The notes under the pieces are model-generated. The model was not told where the DNA came from. It saw nothing but the letters and a program-made list of their open reading frames with translations, and made no database searches. Shown piece by piece: positions 1-5,943 of a stretch of DNA of 15,601 bases. Each line of letters begins with the position of its first letter. Position 1 is the stretch's first letter. Position numbers and translations under genes: made by a program. This DNA comes from CAYWMP01 sp964459445 (GTDB taxonomy: Bacteria > Desulfobacterota > DSM-4660 > Desulfatiglandales > HGW-15): contig CAYWMP010000144.1 of assembly GCA_964459445.1 (NCBI GenBank), forward strand, positions 1-15,601. The letters are read 5' to 3'.

Positions 1-64
1 CGGGGATGATGACATCCGTATCAACATGGTCCCCGAATTTCCATACTTTTCCTTTAGTGACCAT
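1..64 (-). CDS. leuD: 3-isopropylmalate dehydratase small subunit, N-terminal fragment (cut by window edge)
   Basis: Only the first 21 codons are inside the window. They read MVTKGKVWKFGDHVDTDVII and continue off the edge. The KVWKFGDxVDTDVIIP pattern is the characteristic start of bacterial/archaeal-type LeuD, the swivelling-domain subunit that pairs with LeuC to isomerise 2-isopropylmalate to 3-isopropylmalate in leucine synthesis. The ATG is preceded by a GAGG-type ribosome binding site. It begins 45 nt after the leuC stop codon on the same strand, so it is the next cistron of the cimA-leuA-leuC operon. The rest of the protein cannot be assessed. Confidence 0.9.
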   Translation of the reverse strand, partial: MVTKGKVWKFGDHVDTDVIIP

Positions 65-109
65 TCACTCTTATCCTCTCTAATGCCTTAGTTGCGTTTC
101 TTAAGTTAT

Positions 110-1375
110 TTATAACTCATCCGGCGACGCGATTCGCCCCATTACGGCTGATGCAGCCGCCACCGAGGGATTGGCCAAATACACCTCACTGTTGGGGTGC
201 CCCATCCTGCCCACAAAATTCCTATTGCTTGTGGATAGAGCCCTTTCGCCTTCCGCCAGTATCCCCATATGGCCCCCTAAGCAGGGGCCACAGGATGGAG
301 GCCCTATAACGGCGCCAGAATCGACCAGGTTCCCGACGATCCCTTCCTGGATGGCCTGTTTGTAAATCAGGCTTGAACCGGGCATCACGATGAGCCTCGT
401 TTCCTTGGCAACCGTTTTTCCTTCCAGGATTTTTGACGCTTCTCGCAGGTCGTCCATTCGACCGTTCGTGCATGAACCTATGAATACTTGATCGAGTGGG
501 ACATTGCCTGCTTTTGAAAGGGGTTTAACATTATCCGGCGAGTGGGGAAAGGCGATCTGGGGTTCAAGGTTATTTACCTCTATAATGACCTCCTTCTCAA
601 AGACCGCGTCATTATCGCTTTCATAGTACCGCGGATCTTTCCCGTTTCTCAGGCTACCGTAGGCCTTTGTGATGTCATCCGGTTCCACGATACCATTTTT
701 TGCGCCTGCTTCCACCGCCATGTTGGCCATGGTGAACCTCTGATCCATTGAAAGATTCCGAACAACTTCACCGGAAAATTCCAAGGCCTTGTAGATGGCC
801 CCGGATACGCCAAGCTGTCCCAATGTGCAGAGTATAAGATCTTTTCCTCCGACCCATCGCTGAAGCTCCCCCTCATAAATGAGTTTGATGGTGCCCGGCA
901 CCTTGAGCCAGGTCCGGCCGGTGGCCATAATAGCTGCGAGATCCGAGCTTCCGACGCCCGTAGAGAAGGCACCAAGGCCGCCATAGGTGCAGGTATGGCT
1001 GTCTGCGCCGATGACAAGATCGCCGGGCACAACTAGGCCTTTTTCAGGGAGAATGACGTGTTCGATCCCGCCCCGCCCCAAATCGAAACAGTTCTCGATT
1101 TGGTTTTGATGGGCGAAATCCATCATTTGTTTTGTCTGCGCGGCCGATGCGATGTCCTTATTGGGCACAAAATGGTCCGCCACCAGGGCAATGCTTTCCG
1201 GGTCAAAAACCCTTTCCGCACCCATTTCCTTAAACACCTGTATCGCCAGAGGGGCCGTAATGTCATTGGCCAAGGCCAGATCCACCTGGACATCAACAAA
1301 ATCTCCTGGACTCACCGACTCCTTTCCCGCATGGGCCGCCAATATCTTTTCCGTTATTGTCATTGGTTGATTCAT
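110..1375 (-). CDS. leuC: 3-isopropylmalate dehydratase large subunit
   Basis: 421-residue aconitase-superfamily protein that, with LeuD, interconverts 2- and 3-isopropylmalate in leucine biosynthesis. The [4Fe-4S] cluster cysteines are visible as C302 in IGSCTNGR and C362/C365 in PPSCGPCLGGH. The GADSHTCTYG motif (about 123-132) and HVILPEKGLVVPGD (106-119) also fit. Its length of about 420 matches the shorter LeuC/HacA-type class (enterobacterial LeuC is nearer 465), so homoaconitase-type activity cannot be excluded from sequence alone, but the operon context argues for leucine. The start is supported by AGGAAG upstream, which overlaps the leuA TAG stop. Only 12 nt separate the two genes, so translation is probably coupled. 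leuD follows downstream. Confidence 0.95.
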   Translation of the reverse strand: MNQPMTITEKILAAHAGKESVSPGDFVDVQVDLALANDITAPLAIQVFKEMGAERVFDPESIALVADHFVPNKDIASAAQTKQMMDFAHQNQIENCFDLGRGGIEHVILPEKGLVVPGDLVIGADSHTCTYGGLGAFSTGVGSSDLAAIMATGRTWLKVPGTIKLIYEGELQRWVGGKDLILCTLGQLGVSGAIYKALEFSGEVVRNLSMDQRFTMANMAVEAGAKNGIVEPDDITKAYGSLRNGKDPRYYESDNDAVFEKEVIIEVNNLEPQIAFPHSPDNVKPLSKAGNVPLDQVFIGSCTNGRMDDLREASKILEGKTVAKETRLIVMPGSSLIYKQAIQEGIVGNLVDSGAVIGPPSCGPCLGGHMGILAEGERALSTSNRNFVGRMGHPNSEVYLANPSVAAASAVMGRIASPDEL

Positions 1376-1387
1376 ATTTGTTGCTTC

Positions 1388-2932
1388 CTATAGCGCCCTT
1401 TCACCGGGCGACAGTGTTGGATTTTTTTTGAAATACTCAAGACGATTCAATCCGTTTACAAAGGCCTTGGCGCTGGCCGTGATGATATCCGGGTCCGCGC
1501 CTTTGCCTAGGGTTACGAGCCCGTTTTCCTTCAGACGCACCGTAACCTCACCCTGCGCATCCATGCCGCCGCTAATGGCGCTGACCGTGAAGCGAAGCAA
1601 TTCCGAACGGGAGCCGGTCAGCTTTGCGATCGTGTTGAAGGCAGCATCGATGGGACCGACCCCAAAGCCTGCGCCCTGTGTCTCTTCTCCGTCAATGCGC
1701 AACTTGACCGTGGCTGTCGGCACGGCGACCGTCCCGCTCACGACGTTCAGATAATCCAATTGGAATCGATCCGGGACGCGCAGGATTTCTTCGGCAAATA
1801 GCACTTCAATATCTTCGTCCAGTATCTCCTTGCGTTTATCTGCAAGCTCCTTGAATCGGTCAAAAAGTCGGTTCACATCTTCCTCGGAAACCTCATACCC
1901 AAGCTCTGCAAGCTTCTGTTTAAAGGCATGCCTCCCGGAGTGTTTGCCGAGTACGAGCCGGTTGCTGGTCAGACCCACCATTTCAGGATCCATGATCTCG
2001 TAAGTCATCCGGTTTTTCAAGACACCATCCTGATGAATGCCGGCTTCATGGGCAAAGGCGTTTGCCCCCACCACGGCCTTGTTGGGTTGAATCACAATTC
2101 CGGTTATCAAGCTAACGAGCCTGCTAGTGGGGTGGATCTCACGGGTGTTTATGCCGGACTCAAGCCCCGTGTGTTCCTTGCGGGTAAAGAGCCCCATAAC
2201 GACCTCTTCGAGGGAGGTGTTCCCGGCCCTTTCACCGATCCCGTTGATGGTGACTTCTGCTTGGCGTGCTCCAGCCCTGAGTCCTGCGATAGTATTTGCT
2301 GTTGCCAGACCCAAATCATTGTGACAGTGGATGCTCAATATCGCCTTTTCAATATTGGGAGTGTGCTCTCTCACATAGGCGACCAGTTGACCGAATTCAT
2401 CGGGCATGGCATATCCTACGGTATCTGGCAGGTTGATGACCGTCGCCCCCGCCTCAATTGCCGCCCCGAATATCTCACATAAGTAGTCCTTGTCACTCCT
2501 TGAGCCGTCCTCCGCGGAAAACTCCACGTTATCCGTATAGTTTTTCGCATGTTTTACGGCATGTGAGGCGGCTTCAATCACCTGTTCCCTGCTCATCTTC
2601 AGTTTGTGTTCGAGGTGTATATCGGATGTGGCAATAAAGGTGTGAATTCTTGGGTGGACGGCCTCTTTAATGGCTTCCCAGGCCCGGTCAATATCCTGTT
2701 CCGAGGCCCGGGCCAGGGCCGTTACCTGGGCATGCTGCATCTTTTGGGCAACCAGCTTTACAGCTTCGAAATCACCAGTAGACGCGGCTGGAAAGCCCGC
2801 CTCAATGGCATCCACACCCAGCTTTTCAAGCTGGATGGCCAGGCGCAGTTTTTCTTGAGCGTTCATACTCGCACCGGGAGACTGTTCTCCGTCCCGAAGC
2901 GTCGTATCAAAAATGTAAACTCTTTCTCCCAT
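1388..2932 (-). CDS. leuA: 2-isopropylmalate synthase
   Basis: 514-residue enzyme condensing acetyl-CoA with 2-ketoisovalerate, the committed step of leucine synthesis. The N-terminal HMGL-like TIM barrel starts with FDTTLRDGEQSPG (residues 8-20). The divalent-metal ligands are in SIHCHNDLG (H202, H204), with GERAGNTSLEE (233-243) and HEAGIHQDG (295-303) also present. The C-terminal part (about 390-510) is the LeuA allosteric/dimer domain expected to bind leucine, including GAGFGVGPIDAAFN. The start is supported by GGAGG 8 nt upstream. It follows cimA after an unusually long 247-nt gap containing two RNA hairpins, and leuC follows after 12 nt. Citramalate synthase is a possible alternative for this superfamily, but the paralogue upstream fits CimA better. 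Confidence 0.95.
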   Translation of the reverse strand: MGERVYIFDTTLRDGEQSPGASMNAQEKLRLAIQLEKLGVDAIEAGFPAASTGDFEAVKLVAQKMQHAQVTALARASEQDIDRAWEAIKEAVHPRIHTFIATSDIHLEHKLKMSREQVIEAASHAVKHAKNYTDNVEFSAEDGSRSDKDYLCEIFGAAIEAGATVINLPDTVGYAMPDEFGQLVAYVREHTPNIEKAILSIHCHNDLGLATANTIAGLRAGARQAEVTINGIGERAGNTSLEEVVMGLFTRKEHTGLESGINTREIHPTSRLVSLITGIVIQPNKAVVGANAFAHEAGIHQDGVLKNRMTYEIMDPEMVGLTSNRLVLGKHSGRHAFKQKLAELGYEVSEEDVNRLFDRFKELADKRKEILDEDIEVLFAEEILRVPDRFQLDYLNVVSGTVAVPTATVKLRIDGEETQGAGFGVGPIDAAFNTIAKLTGSRSELLRFTVSAISGGMDAQGEVTVRLKENGLVTLGKGADPDIITASAKAFVNGLNRLEYFKKNPTLSPGERAL

Positions 2933-2980
2933 GGTATAACCTCCAGTAATGGGTTATTAGACGTTGGTCAAATGGCATAA

Positions 2981-3018
2981 GTTATTGGTCATCCACCATC
3001 TATTAATGACTCAATAAC
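2981..3018 (-). other. intercistronic RNA hairpin 1 (cimA-leuA gap)
   Basis: GTTATTGGTCA at 2981-2991 is complementary to TGACTCAATAAC at 3007-3018 with one bulged base. This gives an 11-bp stem and a loop of about 15 nt. No U-tract follows on the minus strand, so it is not an intrinsic terminator. It lies about 50-85 nt upstream of the leuA start. A role in mRNA processing or stability is possible but unproven. Confidence 0.45.
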
Positions 3019-3040
3019 ACAGCTATATGAGTTTTAAGAA

Positions 3041-3082
3041 TTCGGAAGATCGGAGACAGCCATTCTGCCTTCGATTTCCGAA
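3041..3082 (-). other. intercistronic RNA hairpin 2 (cimA-leuA gap)
   Basis: Perfect outer arms TTCGGAA (3041-3047) and TTCCGAA (3076-3082) continue inward as ATCG/CGAT and a GACAG/CTGCC-type pairing that includes a G-U in the minus-strand RNA. The result is a long imperfect stem around the loop near 3061-3065. There is no U-tract, so termination is unlikely. Together with the hairpin at 2981-3018 it fills most of the 247-nt gap between cimA and leuA. Confidence 0.45.
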
Positions 3083-3096
3083 TCCAACCAAAGAGG

Positions 3097-3183
3097 TTAT
3101 ACGCCAAGGACGCGCCGCTGAATCCCGGCGACTGCGGATTCTGCGGCTTCATTCTCCTCTATTCCATAGCTAAATGCGTTCAT
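3097..3183 (-). CDS. possible 28-residue ORF overlapping the cimA stop
   Basis: An ATG overlaps the cimA TGA stop codon as ATGA. It opens a 28-codon frame (starts MNAFSYGIEENEAAES, ends QRRVLGV) that closes with TAA inside the long cimA-leuA gap. The overlap would suit translational coupling, but the upstream GGAA is a weak ribosome binding site and no family is recognised. It could equally be chance or the remnant of a decayed gene. Confidence is low. Confidence 0.25.
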   Translation of the reverse strand: MNAFSYGIEENEAAESAVAGIQRRVLGV

Positions 3184-4760
3184 TTTTGTTTTCCGTTCGC
3201 TACTTTTGATAATTTGTATTGAAGACTGTCTACGAGGGCCTGCCAACTTGCCTCGATGATATTCTCGGAGACACCGATGGTGGACCAGATCTCCCGTGAA
3301 TCCCTGGAATCGATCTGCACCCTGACCTTTGCCGCTGTGCCGTCACTCCCATCGATAACCCGCACTTTAAAATCAACCAATCCCATTTCCCTGATCTCCG
3401 GGTAAAACTTGTTCAGAGCTTTTCTGAGAGCATTGTCCATGGCATTGACCGGGCCGTCTCCTTCGGCTGCGGTAATCTCCTGTTCTTCGCCTACTGAGAT
3501 CTTGATGGTTGCCTGACAACTGCTGGGGCCGACTTTGTCCTTTTCCGTGACGATCCGTAAGGACTCCAGCTTAAAGGGTTCCTCAAACTGTCCGGTCACC
3601 TTTTTGATTAGCAGTTCTAAAGATCCTTCAGCAGCTTCGAACTGGTATCCCTGGTTTTCCATGTGTTTGATCTCATCTACTATTTTCTTGCTGTCGTAAC
3701 CATTCCCTCCGATTTTGATCCCCAGTTCGCGGGCCTTGTAATCGATATTGCTCTTGCCGGATAGATCGGATACCAACACCCGTCTGCGGTTCCCCACCCA
3801 TTCCGGTTCCATGTGTTCATAGGCTGCCCGGCTTTTCTGAATGGCGCTGACATGCACACCGCCCTTATGGGCAAAGGCGCTCTTTCCGACAAAGGGACGC
3901 TGATTCAATGGGGGCACGTTGGCCACCTCGCTCACATAACGCGAAAGCTCGGTCAATTGCTTCAACTTTTCCGAAGGTATGCATTGACAACCCATCTTGA
4001 GTTGAAGATTTCCAATGACAGAGGTAAGATCCACGTTTCCGCATCTTTCGCCGTATCCGTTTACAGTGCCCTGAACCATTGTTGCCCCCGATTCAACAGC
4101 CACCAGGGAGTTGGCTAAAGCCAGCCCGCAATCATTATGTGCGTGTATCCCTACGGGTGTCGGAATGTGCTCCATGACGCCTGCCATGATGTCCTTGATC
4201 TCGTGGGGCAGAGTGCCGCCGTTGGTATCGCACAACACGATCATATCCGCCCCGCCGTGCACGGCCGCTTTTACGGTCCTCAAGGCGAATTCGGGATCAT
4301 GTTTAAATCCATCGAAAAAATGCTCCGCATCATAGATCACTTCCCGATCCCTATTTTTCAGATAGGCAACTGTATCCCCGATCAAGTCCAGATTCTCATC
4401 CAAGGACACACCCAAGATCTCCGAAGCATGAAAATCCCAACTCTTACCAAAGATGGCAACGGCCTCCACTTCAGTCTTCAAAAGAGCCTGAATGTTCGGA
4501 TCATCCTCCGCCTTGGACTGGGCCCGGCGGGTGCTTCCAAAGGCCGTCAAACGCGAATCGTGCAGATTTAACTTGCGAGCCATTTCAAAAAACCTGGCAT
4601 CCTTGGGGTTTGAACCAGGCCACCCGCCTTCCACATATTGGATTCCGAACTCGGCGAGCTTTTGAGCGATCCTCAGCTTGTCTTCCGCAGATAGGTTGAC
4701 TTGCTCTCCCTGGGTACCGTCCCTCAAGGTGGTGTCATAGAGGGTGATTTGCCTTGTCAT
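3180..4760 (-). CDS. cimA: (R)-citramalate synthase
   Basis: 526-residue HMGL-like enzyme expected to condense pyruvate and acetyl-CoA to (R)-citramalate, the threonine-independent entry to isoleucine. The barrel starts LYDTTLRDGTQGEQVNLS (7-24). GTQGEQ in place of LeuA's GEQSPG, together with YVEGGWPGSNPKD (42-54), is typical of the CimA/LeuA2 subfamily found in Geobacter-like bacteria. Metal-binding HAHND is at 206-210, with NGYGERCGNVDL (234-245) and KGGVHVSAIQK (299-309). The C-terminal regulatory domain spans about 395-515. The start has GGAG about 6 nt upstream. The gene is first in the operon and lies directly behind the attenuator terminator at 4781-4825, so its expression should respond to Ile/Leu supply. 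LeuCD in the same operon also serve the citramalate route in many bacteria. Confidence 0.93.
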   Translation of the reverse strand: MTRQITLYDTTLRDGTQGEQVNLSAEDKLRIAQKLAEFGIQYVEGGWPGSNPKDARFFEMARKLNLHDSRLTAFGSTRRAQSKAEDDPNIQALLKTEVEAVAIFGKSWDFHASEILGVSLDENLDLIGDTVAYLKNRDREVIYDAEHFFDGFKHDPEFALRTVKAAVHGGADMIVLCDTNGGTLPHEIKDIMAGVMEHIPTPVGIHAHNDCGLALANSLVAVESGATMVQGTVNGYGERCGNVDLTSVIGNLQLKMGCQCIPSEKLKQLTELSRYVSEVANVPPLNQRPFVGKSAFAHKGGVHVSAIQKSRAAYEHMEPEWVGNRRRVLVSDLSGKSNIDYKARELGIKIGGNGYDSKKIVDEIKHMENQGYQFEAAEGSLELLIKKVTGQFEEPFKLESLRIVTEKDKVGPSSCQATIKISVGEEQEITAAEGDGPVNAMDNALRKALNKFYPEIREMGLVDFKVRVIDGSDGTAAKVRVQIDSRDSREIWSTIGVSENIIEASWQALVDSLQYKLSKVANGKQK

Positions 4761-4780
4761 GTTGGTCTCCTAGTATGTTC

Positions 4781-4825
4781 AAAAAAAAACCCGTTATCAG
4801 GTGATTCGCCTGATAACGGGTTTTT
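4781..4825 (-). terminator. intrinsic terminator of the cimA-leu attenuator
   Basis: A perfect 12-bp stem is formed by CCCGTTATCAGG (4790-4801) and CCTGATAACGGG (4809-4820), extended by A/T pairs, with a 7-nt loop. Read on the minus strand it ends in nine T residues (4789-4781), a textbook U-tract. It lies only about 20 nt before the cimA start codon and downstream of the leader peptide, so it acts as an attenuator and not as an end-of-gene terminator. The plus strand has a shorter T run, so weak bidirectional activity is possible. Confidence 0.93.
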
Positions 4826-4957
4826 ATTGTTTCTGTATGCTTCTTACGTCATTACCAGGCCAGGGCGTTTGGGTCTAATCTCCAAAAGCAGGAGAAGCAA
4901 CAGGGATAGATTAATCCCTATTGCGCTGATAATGCTAATTATGCCGTTGGCCTGATA
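4809..4957 (-). promoter_or_regulatory. competing RNA arms of the attenuator (1:2 and 2:3 pairings)
   Basis: Three segments can pair in alternative ways in the minus-strand transcript. Arm 1, UAUCAGGCC (4957-4949), pairs over 9 positions with arm 2, GGCCUGGUA (4861-4853). Arm 2, shifted as CCUGGUAAUG (4859-4850), pairs over 10 positions with CGUUAUCAGG (4818-4809), which is the 5' arm of the terminator. Arm 1 is leader codons 3-5. Arm 2 is the last leader codons before the stop. This is the geometry of Ile/Leu/Trp attenuators: stalling in the Ile/Leu codons frees arm 2 to form the antiterminator, while reaching the stop codon covers arm 2 and allows termination. Structure was inferred by eye, not computed. 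Confidence 0.85.
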
Positions 4958-4963
4958 CATCAT
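4844..4963 (-). CDS. Ile/Leu-rich attenuator leader peptide (39 aa)
   Basis: Short ORF starting with tandem ATG ATG and ending with TAA just before the attenuator terminator. After MMYQANG the peptide reads IISIISAIGI, then NLSLLLLLLEI, then RPKRPGLVMT. Six isoleucines fall within ten residues (seven in the peptide), followed at once by seven leucines within eight residues. This is the hallmark of control codons in ilv and leu leader peptides and matches the products of the downstream operon: CimA for Ile, LeuACD for Leu. The upstream AAGAAAGAG is an acceptable ribosome binding site. The first codons form attenuator arm 1 and the last ones arm 2. The hydrophobic stretch could be mistaken for a membrane segment, but position and codon content favour a leader. 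It is about 30 nt downstream of the predicted transcription start. Confidence 0.92.
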   Translation of the reverse strand: MMYQANGIISIISAIGINLSLLLLLLLEIRPKRPGLVMT

Positions 4964-4999
4964 GTGCTCTTTCTTGGTAAAATGAAAACGTAATCTAAT

Positions 5000-5028
5000 A
5001 TTTTATTGATCTGATTATATTCTGTCAA
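5000..5028 (-). promoter_or_regulatory. sigma70-type promoter of the cimA-leuACD operon
   Basis: On the minus strand TTGACA (5028-5023, perfect -35) is followed after exactly 17 bp by TAAAAT (5005-5000, 5 of 6 to TATAAT). The predicted start is near 4992, giving a leader of about 30 nt before the leader-peptide ATG. It lies 30 bp after the stop codon of the upstream B3/B4 gene, with no visible terminator between. Confidence 0.85.
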
Positions 5029-5058
5029 CACCTTTTACAAATATCTAACGTTTACCCC

Positions 5059-5715
5059 CTAAAAAACTTCCACCCCTTCTATAGTCCCACCACCAAACTC
5101 GGCCATGGTTTCAGCAGCCACGGTCAGGCCGTTGTGGAGGAATTCCCTGTCAATGCCTGGAACAGCATAGGCATAGAAAAGGACGTTGCTGGTATCATCC
5201 TTCACCCTTGTCTTCTCATCCGCACCCTGACAGAGGACACAGATAATGTCCTTCTCATCTCGAAAGACGATCTCATCCTCTTTACATACAAACTCCCGAT
5301 CACCCATACCAATGCATATTTCGCCGCCCTGAGCCACATCGAGCATCATTTTGCCATCAATGCGATCGAAATCCGTAACGGCCACCAGGATGCCTGCACA
5401 CATCTCTGCCATAAAGTGCGCATCAACCATAAGATTATATCGCGGGAATCCGCTGTTGATCGTTCTCTTGAGATGCCCAGTCAAAGGACATGGAAACCCG
5501 AATCCTTTGAAAAAACGGTCGTATGTTTCGATACGTTCCGTGATCTCTGCCAGGGTTTCACGCTTTCGCATCTTTCTGAGCCTTTTCCTTTTGTATTGAT
5601 CGAATCCGGGCGGATTCTCAGGATTGGTGCAACCTGATATCAGGGTCAGGCCAAAGGCAATCCCGGGATACTTCGCTTCATAACTCTCAGACTTGCTGAA
5701 ATCAATGGATGGCAT
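5059..5715 (-). CDS. stand-alone B3/B4 (PheRS beta editing-type) domain protein
   Basis: 218-residue protein without signal peptide or membrane segments. The centre and C-terminal half (about 92-215) match the pattern of solo B3/4 domain proteins (COG3382-like): YNLMVDAHFMAEM, VTDFDRIDGKMML, GGEICIGMGDREFV, ICVLCQGADEKTRVKDDTSN and VLFYAYAVPGIDREFL. In phenylalanyl-tRNA synthetase the B3/B4 domain hydrolyses mischarged Tyr-tRNA. The solo homologues are often annotated tRNA-ligase-like, and their substrates are mostly undetermined. The N-terminal portion (1-90) includes a basic stretch, KRKRLRKMRKR (42-52), that might contact RNA. The start is supported by AGGAG 7 nt upstream. A group II intron sits 27 nt upstream of the start codon in the same orientation. 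Downstream lies the cimA promoter. Confidence 0.75.
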   Translation of the reverse strand: MPSIDFSKSESYEAKYPGIAFGLTLISGCTNPENPPGFDQYKRKRLRKMRKRETLAEITERIETYDRFFKGFGFPCPLTGHLKRTINSGFPRYNLMVDAHFMAEMCAGILVAVTDFDRIDGKMMLDVAQGGEICIGMGDREFVCKEDEIVFRDEKDIICVLCQGADEKTRVKDDTSNVLFYAYAVPGIDREFLHNGLTVAAETMAEFGGGTIEGVEVF

Positions 5716-5745
5716 AGTGCACTCCTATTCAGATACATTTGAGTA

Positions 5746-5891
5746 GAGTAGGAGAAGCAGGTGACAAAGTTTAGGCTTCAGCATACCTCTGTTTCAGGGT
5801 TTCCCCGTTGTGGCTCAATAGCTGCATGCCCTGCATTGCGCCCTGCTCTCCCCTCGTCGAACCGTACGTGCGGATTTCCCGCATACGGCTC
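5746..5891 (-). ncRNA. group II intron domains V and VI
   Basis: Domain V is 33 nt (5891-5859): a GAGCCGUAUGCGG arm, a GAAA-type loop and a CCGCACGUACGGUUC arm, with the AGC catalytic triad near its 5' end. The AGC triad argues against group IIC, which usually has CGC. Domain VI follows: GAG (5855-5853) pairs with CUC (5748-5746), then bulged A5749, then GGGAGA (5852-5847) pairs with UCUCCU (5755-5750), then GCAGG (5846-5842) pairs with CCUGC (5761-5757). Between these arms lies an 80-nt apical segment (5762-5841) containing a GGG-GAAA-CCC mini-hairpin and a GCAUGC/GUAUGC pairing. It is far larger than the usual domain VI loop. Confidence 0.82.
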
Positions 5892-5943
5892 TCCCGAAAA
5901 CTCTCGCCTTAGACATTCGCAGGGAGTTGCGCAATTACACCGC

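Noticed and set aside
5859..5891. Assignment of the intron to group IIC
   Set aside because: Domain V has an AGC triad rather than the CGC typical of IIC, and no terminator-like hairpin directly abuts the 5' exon. Subclass left open (IIA/IIB-like bacterial class).
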